The position numbers were made by a program, and so were the translations under genes. DNA of 45,957 nt from Anaerolineae bacterium. Lineage in GTDB: Bacteria; Chloroflexota; Anaerolineae; JAAYZQ01. The notes beneath the pieces are model-generated. The model worked only from the letters and a program-made list of their open reading frames with translations, made no database searches and had not been told where the DNA came from. The stretch is from positions 1-45,957 of the forward strand of contig JAFGIA010000198.1 in assembly GCA_016929795.1 (NCBI GenBank), given 5' to 3'. The first letter of the stretch is position 1, and every line of letters starts with the position of its first letter. Below are positions 41,099 to 45,957 of this stretch, piece after piece.

Positions 41099-42520
41099 TT
41101 ACACATCAAAGTAGAGTGCCATCTCGTACGGATGCGGGCGATCTCGCACCTCCAGGTACTCGGTCGTGTGCTTGTAGTCGATCCAATCGGCGATGAACCT
41201 GGCATCCATCACGTCGCCGGCGAGCAAAAAGTCGTGGTCGGCGTCGAGCGCTTCGAGGGCCTGGCCCAGCGTGGTGGGCAGGGCCTTGATCTTTTTCCGC
41301 TCCTCTTCGCTCCAGGTAAAGATGTTGCTGTCGAAGGGGCCAAAGCCCGCGGCGGTGGGATCGATCTGGTTCAGGATGCCGTCGATGCCTGCCATGAGCT
41401 GCGCGGCAAGGGCCAGGTAGACGTTGCACGTGGCATCAGGTGGGCGGAACTCGACGCGCTGCTCTTGCGGGTTTTTGGCATACTTGGGCACGCGCACGGC
41501 GGCGCTGCGATTGCCTAGCGAGAAAAAGAGGTTCACCGGCGCCTCGTAGCCTGGCACGAGCCGCCGGAAAGAGTTTGTGCTCGGGTTGGTGAAGGCAAGG
41601 AGGGCCGGTCCATGTGCCAGCAGGCCGCCCGTGTAGTGGAGCGCCACCTGGCTTAGCCCGGCATAGCCGGCCTCGTCGTAGAAGAGGGACCGGCCGTCGC
41701 GCACCAGCATCTGGTGGAAGTGCATGCCGTTGCCTGCCTCGCCGAAAAGGGGCTTGGGCATAAAGGTAGCAGTTTGGCCGCGTGCCGCCGCGGTCATTTT
41801 GGCGACATACTTGACTTTCATCGTCGCGTCGGCGCTCTCCATCAGCCCCATGAGTGATGTCTCGATCTCTACCTGGCCCGGGCCACCTACCTCGTGGTGG
41901 TGGTACTTGATCGGCACCCCCATGGCCTCGAGTTTTAAGCAGATCTCGCTGCGCAGGTTGTAGAGTGAATCCTGCGGCGGGTGGGCGTGATAGCCGCCAT
42001 GCATCGGGATGTAGTGACCCAGGCCGCCACGCGGGCTGTTCCAGAAACCCTCAGGCGACTCGAGGCGATAGCCGGCGCGATCGATCTCGTTCTCGAATGC
42101 CACTGAGTCGAAAATATAGAACTCGAACTCGGGTCCCCAGCAGCTTGCGTCGGCGATCCCCTGCTGGCGCAGGTATTCTTCAGCACGCCGGGCGATATTG
42201 CGCGGGTCGCGGGGAAATTCAGCGCGTGTGTCGGCTTCTTTGGCTGAGCAGAGAAAGGCGAGGGTGGGCGCATCCCAGAACGGGTCGAGGAAGCCGGTGG
42301 ACAGGTCGGGGACGGTGACCATGTCGCCGGCTTTGAGCGGCTTGAGGCCCACGCTGCTCGCGTCGAATCCAACGCCCTCTTCGAGCAGTTGGGGCGTGAA
42401 TTGACTGGCGGGCAAGGTAACGTGATGCCAGCGGCCCCACAGGTCGGTGTACTTTAGGTCGATCATGCGCACATTGTGCGCGCTCATGAACTCTTTTGCC
42501 TCATCGAAGGTGTTAAACAC
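41099..42520 (-). CDS. glnA: Glutamine synthetase, type I
   Basis: A 473-aa enzyme that makes glutamine from glutamate, ammonia and ATP. Motifs are [28 protein letters not shown], the metal/ATP region [30 protein letters not shown] and [20 protein letters not shown], with [20 protein letters not shown] near the end. The site that is adenylylated in GSI-beta enzymes (N-L-Y-D-L-P) reads N-I-F-T-W with F401 in place of tyrosine, so adenylylation control is not expected. GTG 42520 is preceded by GGGAGGAAAC. It heads an operon with hutU, which could tie nitrogen assimilation to histidine use. Confidence 0.95.
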   Translation of the reverse strand: MFNTFDEAKEFMSAHNVRMIDLKYTDLWGRWHHVTLPASQFTPQLLEEGVGFDASSVGLKPLKAGDMVTVPDLSTGFLDPFWDAPTLAFLCSAKEADTRAEFPRDPRNIARRAEEYLRQQGIADASCWGPEFEFYIFDSVAFENEIDRAGYRLESPEGFWNSPRGGLGHYIPMHGGYHAHPPQDSLYNLRSEICLKLEAMGVPIKYHHHEVGGPGQVEIETSLMGLMESADATMKVKYVAKMTAAARGQTATFMPKPLFGEAGNGMHFHQMLVRDGRSLFYDEAGYAGLSQVALHYTGGLLAHGPALLAFTNPSTNSFRRLVPGYEAPVNLFFSLGNRSAAVRVPKYAKNPQEQRVEFRPPDATCNVYLALAAQLMAGIDGILNQIDPTAAGFGPFDSNIFTWSEEERKKIKALPTTLGQALEALDADHDFLLAGDVMDARFIADWIDYKHTTEYLEVRDRPHPYEMALYFDV

Positions 42521-42576
42521 GTTTCCTCCCTCCCCCTGGGCGTGGCTGCCCGTGATTCGTGCTCGAATGGAGGTTT

Positions 42577-42605
42577 ATTATACTGGAAGCGGGCGCCCAG
42601 GACAA
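42577..42605 (-). promoter_or_regulatory. Promoter of glnA-hutU
   Basis: Minus-strand TTGTCC (42605-42600), 17-nt spacer, TATAAT (42582-42577), 57 nt before the GTG start. It lies in the 412-nt gap 42521-42932 between glnA and the ABC ATPase gene. Confidence 0.65.
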
Positions 42606-42784
42606 GTTCCCCAGGCGGCAGAGCGAGCTCGCATGCTCGCAGATTGTGTGCTGCGCCGCGACTCGGCGATATCGGGGCAGCCCTTGCTCTTTTCGGACAG
42701 TGACGTGCTCGATTGGGCACCCGCTGCAAGGGAGTCGCCATGCCCGGCTGGGCGCCACGAGGGATGAAAATGGGGGCGGGGCGG

Positions 42785-42829
42785 GGGGCGCACAGCCGTG
42801 CGCCCGTACAGGCACACGGCGTGCGCCCC
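42785..42829. repeat. Large GC-rich hairpin between glnA and the ABC exporter
   Basis: GGGGCGCAC-A-GCCGTG (42785-42800) and CACGGC-GTGCGCCCC (42815-42829) form a 15-bp stem with a single bulged A and a 14-nt loop. No T-run follows on either strand, so it is not an ordinary terminator. It lies upstream of the exporter promoter at 42872. Confidence 0.6.
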
Positions 42830-42871
42830 GGGCTGGCGCGGGGTTATTTACGGAGGGGAGCGTACAGGAGC

Positions 42872-42900
42872 TTGCACCGAGACGCAAATCGTGGTAGACT
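42872..42900 (+). promoter_or_regulatory. Promoter of the ABC-2 exporter operon
   Basis: TTGCAC (42872-42877), 17-nt spacer, TAGACT (42895-42900); transcription would begin near 42907, supporting the GTG 42933 start. Confidence 0.5.
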
Positions 42901-42932
42901 GGTGGCGGAAACGCATGAAGAAAGGAGGCACC

Positions 42933-43685
42933 GTGGCCGATCCAGCAGTGGCCATCGAGACCCACGCTCTCACCAAGCGATACGGACGGCACATAGCCGT
43001 GCGCGACCTCGACCTGCGCGTGCCGCGCGGGGCGGTGTGCGGCTTTTTGGGGCGCAACGGCGCCGGCAAGACGACGACGATCGGGGTGCTCACGGGCCTG
43101 CTGCGCCCCACGCGTGGCGACGCGTGGCTGCTGGGGCACGACGTGCGCACGGATCTGCGTCCCGCGCTGCGCCGCACCGGCGTGCTCCTCGACCAGCCGG
43201 CCTTCTATCCCAACCTGTCAGGACGCGAAAACTTGTGGGTGATCGCTCAGGTGTTGGGCGGCGAGGCAGCAGAACGGATCTCTGAGGCGCTTGACACGGT
43301 CGAGTTAACAGAGCGCGCGGGCGACAGGGTGGGCGGCTATTCGCTGGGCATGAAACAGCGCCTGGGCCTGGCGGCGGCGCTGCTGAACGACCCCGACTTG
43401 CTGATCCTCGACGAGCCGACGGCGGGCCTCGACCCAATTGGCCAACGCGCCATCCGCACGCTGATCCGGCGGCTAGCAGAGGAGACGGGCAAGACGATTT
43501 TTCTGTCGAGCCATCAGCTTCGCGAGGTGGAGATGATCTGCGATTACGTGGCGATCATTGACCGGGGAGAGCTCAAGGTGCAGGGGCCGCTTGGCGAGGT
43601 GGCGGCGGGGCGCGACCTGGAGGCGGTGTTCATGGATCTGGTCGAGGGCACGCAGGAAGGGGATGATGGGGCTGCTGCGGGTTGA
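42933..43685 (+). CDS. ABC-2 transporter ATP-binding protein
   Basis: A 250-aa ATPase of a drug/lipid-type exporter (CcmA/NatA-like). Walker A is GRNGAGKTTT near residue 44, the signature is YSLGMKQRLGLA, Walker B is LLILDEPTAGLDP, and the switch is SSHQL. GTG 42933 with AAAGGAGG just upstream fits the promoter position; ATG 42915 is a possible alternative. The gene's end overlaps the start of the permease gene by about 20 nt, showing coupled translation. Substrate is unknown; antibiotics, lipids or ions are all possible for this family. Confidence 0.93.
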   Translation: MADPAVAIETHALTKRYGRHIAVRDLDLRVPRGAVCGFLGRNGAGKTTTIGVLTGLLRPTRGDAWLLGHDVRTDLRPALRRTGVLLDQPAFYPNLSGRENLWVIAQVLGGEAAERISEALDTVELTERAGDRVGGYSLGMKQRLGLAAALLNDPDLLILDEPTAGLDPIGQRAIRTLIRRLAEETGKTIFLSSHQLREVEMICDYVAIIDRGELKVQGPLGEVAAGRDLEAVFMDLVEGTQEGDDGAAAG

Positions 43686-45345
43686 GGTGTTCCGGCTGAG
43701 CCGGCTGGGTCTGTTGCGCGCTGCCGTGGTCCTACTGGTCGCCGCGGCCGTATTGCGCGGTGCTGTGTGGCCCCCGGTTCGCGGCATCCCTTCGAACGGC
43801 GTGTGGAGCTTGGTTCCGGTCACCGCAGTGGTGATGATCATCACGGCGGTCACCCTCGGACAGGAGTTCTCTGGCGGCACCTTCTGCGCGCTGGTCACCC
43901 GTGGCGTGGCGCGCTGGCACTTTTTAGCGGCGCGCTTTGTCATGCTCGCCGCGCTCGGTGGCTTGCTGCTTGTTGTCACTGAGGGGCTGGCGACCTGGCT
44001 CGGGGCGCGACAGGCACTGCACGCCGGCGAGCTGCTGCGCGCCTGGTTGTCGCTCTGGCCCTACCTCGCCATGGCCATGCTTCTCACGGTCGTGGCGCGC
44101 AACGGTGGCCTGGCGCTCGTGGTCAGTGTTCTGCAACTCGCGCTGGAGCAGCTTCATGCCATGTTCATGGCGCCACTCACTGCGATCCCGGAGATGATCC
44201 CGGAAGCGTTCCGGGCCTTGACCCACCTCGGCCTGAGTGGAACTCTCTATCAGTGGAGCCTGTCGTACAATAGCGCCAACTGGACCTACCTGGCTGACGC
44301 GCTGCGGGCACCGATGCCAGTTAATCTCTTGATCTATGCCCTGCCCAACCCGGCGATCCGATCCGGCCTCCTCCTCGCCACCTATACGGTTGTGGGGCTG
44401 GGTCTGTCGGCCTTTGTCCTCTACCGGCGCGACGTGACCGAGGTAGTGGGGGGCAAAGCGCGCTTGTGGGGATTGATCTCGCGTCGCAAGCGCGCCGCAG
44501 GCGCACGCAGCGCACGGCCCACCACGACCGCACACCTGCCCCTTGGCACAGGCCGTGGGCCGCTGATGGTGCGCCTGGTGCGCGCGCACCTGTTCAGGCT
44601 GGGCCGCACGGCACTGGTGCGCATCTCTGCGGCTGTCGCTCTCCTTTTTCCTCTGACGTTGTGGGGGGCCGGTGCCCTGGCGAAACGGATCGGCTACACC
44701 GATCCGCTGTGGAGTTATGGCGCCGGAGGCGCGCCGCCGCTGGTCTTTGCGCTCAGCCTGCTGGCTGTCGGGCCGCTGGCTACTGTCGTCGGTGCGCTGG
44801 CGGTGAGCAATGAGCTTGCTTTCGGCACGCGCCGGACAGAACTGGTGCGTGGCGCCGGGCGGCTGCACGTCATTGTGGCGCAGAGTGTGGCGCTGGTGCT
44901 GGTATTGGGCGCCGTGCTGGCGTTGATGACCGGGGTAGAGCTTCTGATCGGCGCCGGGTTTGCCGGTGCCTGGTATCTACTCCCTGCTCTCAGCGCTGTG
45001 GCAGCCGGCATGCTGGCTGCCGGCGTCTATATCGCCGCGGTCCAGGTCGGCGGCGCGCTGACCCGTGCGCCGGCAGGAGCACTCCTCTTGGGCCTCGGCT
45101 TTCTCGTCGCCGACTGGCTGATGATCCTCGCCCCGGCGGTCAGCTCTGACGCAGGCACGGTGGGCGACCTGTCGCCCTACGGCGCGGGGATGTGCGCCCT
45201 GGCAGCTGCCTCGTGGGGACGGTTGGAGGCTATCGTCTATGGTTGGGAACCGATCGACCTCGCCCCTGCGTTGTTTCTGCTGGCGATCTATGCTATCCTC
45301 GGGCACCTGATCGCGGTGATCGTCACGCACCGGCGCGACGCATAA
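43663..45345 (+). CDS. Duplicated ABC-2 permease (two fused half-transporters)
   Basis: A 560-aa membrane protein with roughly twelve hydrophobic segments. Two halves of similar layout follow each other: one starts LLRVEVFRLSRLGLLRAAVV and has LGQEFSGGTFCALVTRGVAR, the other starts VRLVRAHLFRLGRTALVRIS and has VSNELAFGTRRTELVRGAGR. Each carries the E-x-GT-x-R-type cytoplasmic loop of ABC-2 permeases. A basic linker (RRKRAAGARSARP) joins them near residue 310. The likely result is a single-chain pore served by the upstream ATPase. ATG 43663 or 43666 (MGLLRVEV) begins it, with AGGAAGGGG directly ahead. The C-terminus is at 45343-45345, just before the palindromic repeats. Confidence 0.85.
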   Translation: MMGLLRVEVFRLSRLGLLRAAVVLLVAAAVLRGAVWPPVRGIPSNGVWSLVPVTAVVMIITAVTLGQEFSGGTFCALVTRGVARWHFLAARFVMLAALGGLLLVVTEGLATWLGARQALHAGELLRAWLSLWPYLAMAMLLTVVARNGGLALVVSVLQLALEQLHAMFMAPLTAIPEMIPEAFRALTHLGLSGTLYQWSLSYNSANWTYLADALRAPMPVNLLIYALPNPAIRSGLLLATYTVVGLGLSAFVLYRRDVTEVVGGKARLWGLISRRKRAAGARSARPTTTAHLPLGTGRGPLMVRLVRAHLFRLGRTALVRISAAVALLFPLTLWGAGALAKRIGYTDPLWSYGAGGAPPLVFALSLLAVGPLATVVGALAVSNELAFGTRRTELVRGAGRLHVIVAQSVALVLVLGAVLALMTGVELLIGAGFAGAWYLLPALSAVAAGMLAAGVYIAAVQVGGALTRAPAGALLLGLGFLVADWLMILAPAVSSDAGTVGDLSPYGAGMCALAAASWGRLEAIVYGWEPIDLAPALFLLAIYAILGHLIAVIVTHRRDA

Positions 45346-45363
45346 AAGGGGGGAGGCTGGCAG

Positions 45364-45434
45364 GTGGGTTCACCTTAAAGGGGGGAAGTTGGTGTGTGTG
45401 CGGTGCCCGCACACACACCAACCCCTGATGATTG
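45364..45434. repeat. Palindromic MITE-like element, copy B'
   Basis: The core GTTGGTGTGTGTGCGG-TGC-CCGCACACACACCAAC is a 16-bp hairpin related to copy B with two compensated base-pair changes. The flank AAAGGGGGGAA precedes it and CCCCTGATGATTGAGCAGATAC follows. The left end is degenerate (GGGTTCACCTTAAAG). A fragment resembling the left end (CATAAAAGGGGGGAGG) also stands at 45341-45356. Confidence 0.65.
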
Positions 45435-45515
45435 AGCAGATACTCGATAACTGGGGGGAAGTAGGGCGGATTGGCAACCTGCCCTACTTCCCGCCCCGAT
45501 TTTTTGAGATGATGC
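45430..45515. repeat. Palindromic MITE-like element, copy A'
   Basis: GGGAAGTAGGGC and GCCCTACTTCCC form a 12-bp stem around GGATTGGCAACCT, nearly identical to copy A. The left end overlaps the right end of copy B', and the right end reads TTTTTTGAGATGATGC, matching TTATTGAGATGATAC of copy A. It lies just upstream of the cupin-like gene. Confidence 0.65.
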
Positions 45516-45548
45516 TCTGTGAGAGTATACAGGAAGGGGGAACGTGCG

Positions 45549-45887
45549 GTGAAGGTAACGGACGTGGAGCAGGTGAAAAAACAGGTGCGCAAGCTGGCGG
45601 CGGGCCGTGTCCTGGCCGGCGAAGCCGCCGAGGTGGGCATCGAGCTGGCCGGACTCGATGGTTGCCGCGCGTGCATCCAGGCCGGCTACGGGCAGATCAG
45701 CAAGGGGGTCGATGCCACCACGCACGACCGCTTTGTCTGGATCCTCGACGGCCTGGTCGAGGTGTACGATGCTACGGGGCACATCGGCACAGTCAGCCAG
45801 GGCGAGGGCACCATTCTCTCCGGCCGCACTCCCTACCGGTTGGTCTTTCCGCACCTGACGCTCTACCTGAGTGTCGAGCCAACGTAA
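45549..45887 (+). CDS. Small cupin-like hypothetical protein
   Basis: A 112-aa protein. The N-terminal half is helical (VKVTDVEQVKKQVRKLAAGR). The rest resembles a small cupin barrel: AGYGQISKGVDATTHDRFVW, then ILDGLVEVYDATGHIGTVSQ and GEGTILSGRTPYRLVFP. The pattern G-x-I-x-x-G, H-D-R-F-V-W and G-E-G is cupin-like, but a full metal-ligand set is not evident. GTG 45549 has GGAAGGGGG about 8 nt upstream; an in-frame GTG at 45519 is possible. It is preceded by the palindromic repeats. No function can be given. Downstream, 45888-45957 contains only short CGTGAT-type direct repeats. Confidence 0.6.
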   Translation: MKVTDVEQVKKQVRKLAAGRVLAGEAAEVGIELAGLDGCRACIQAGYGQISKGVDATTHDRFVWILDGLVEVYDATGHIGTVSQGEGTILSGRTPYRLVFPHLTLYLSVEPT

Positions 45888-45957
45888 TTCGTGATCCGTG
45901 ACGCGTGATGTGTGAAAGGTACACACCAATTGGCAACTGTCAATCGTAAATCGTCAA

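Noticed and set aside
42559..42897. 112-codon open frame between glnA and the exporter
   Set aside because: It spans the glnA promoter and the large hairpin, its translation is low-complexity, and no ribosome-binding site fits.
45504..45531. TTGAGA-N16-TATACA as a promoter whose -35 is supplied by the repeat end of copy A'
   Set aside because: Transcription would begin near 45538, leaving no room for the GGAAGGGGG ribosome-binding site of the cupin-like gene.

Overview
The window is high-GC bacterial DNA, most probably from a member of the Chloroflexota (Anaerolineae/Caldilineae-like). This is an inference from the mix of gene families: a BTAD/AAA regulator, a tungsten-type aldehyde oxidoreductase, membrane-anchored proteins with Pro-Thr-Asp linkers, TTG/GTG starts and GTAGGGCGGATTGGCAA-type palindromes. 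It is ordinary chromosomal sequence with about 37 protein genes and one tRNA-Leu(CAA). I see no prophage, CRISPR array or transposase gene. Promoters of the TTGACA-N17-TATAAT type can be read in front of many genes.

Layout. 1-4.7 kb: the start of a secreted beta-rich protein and a small hypothetical gene (minus), then a 1198-aa BTAD-AAA-TPR regulator (plus). 4.7-10.3 kb: a PHP phosphoesterase, then a minus-strand redox block of thioredoxin reductase, DUF1858 CxxC protein, iron alcohol dehydrogenase and aldehyde:ferredoxin oxidoreductase. 10.3-12.9 kb: a glycoside-hydrolase-like protein and a DegT-family protein that has lost its PLP-binding residues. 12.9-14.6 kb: a PhaR-like protein, a phasin-like protein and a secreted DUF5666-like protein. 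14.7-19.7 kb: three membrane-anchored proteins, one carrying four cyclic-nucleotide-binding domains in front of its membrane segment. 19.8-23.4 kb: tRNA-Leu, an ECF sigma factor with a zinc-finger anti-sigma factor, a methyltransferase and a metallophosphoesterase. 23.5-27.8 kb: tsaE-tsaB-rimI, a family 4-type uracil-DNA glycosylase and RNase J. 28-35.3 kb: a LacI regulator with its own palindromic operator, a sugar ABC transporter without ATPase, and two glycosyltransferase-type proteins. 35.3-38.7 kb: a bifunctional penicillin-binding protein. 39-42.5 kb: a zinc-ribbon protein, urocanate hydratase and glutamine synthetase. 42.9-45.9 kb: an ABC-2 exporter (ATPase plus a duplicated permease) and a cupin-like protein.

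How genes work together. AOR and Fe-ADH would interconvert acids, aldehydes and alcohols, with TrxB and DUF1858 supplying redox or sulfur chemistry nearby. TsaE and TsaB act in t6A tRNA modification and RimI in S18 acetylation. The LacI unit couples sugar uptake to two GT-B proteins, possibly for a glycolipid. The PhaR and phasin pair implies polyhydroxyalkanoate granules, but no synthase is present here.

The most unusual items are a small palindromic, transposon-like repeat family (four copies, one with a perfect flanking direct repeat, two with compensatory stem changes and an inverted hairpin centre), the DegT-family pseudo-enzyme, and the four-CNBD membrane protein with its two architecturally similar neighbours.
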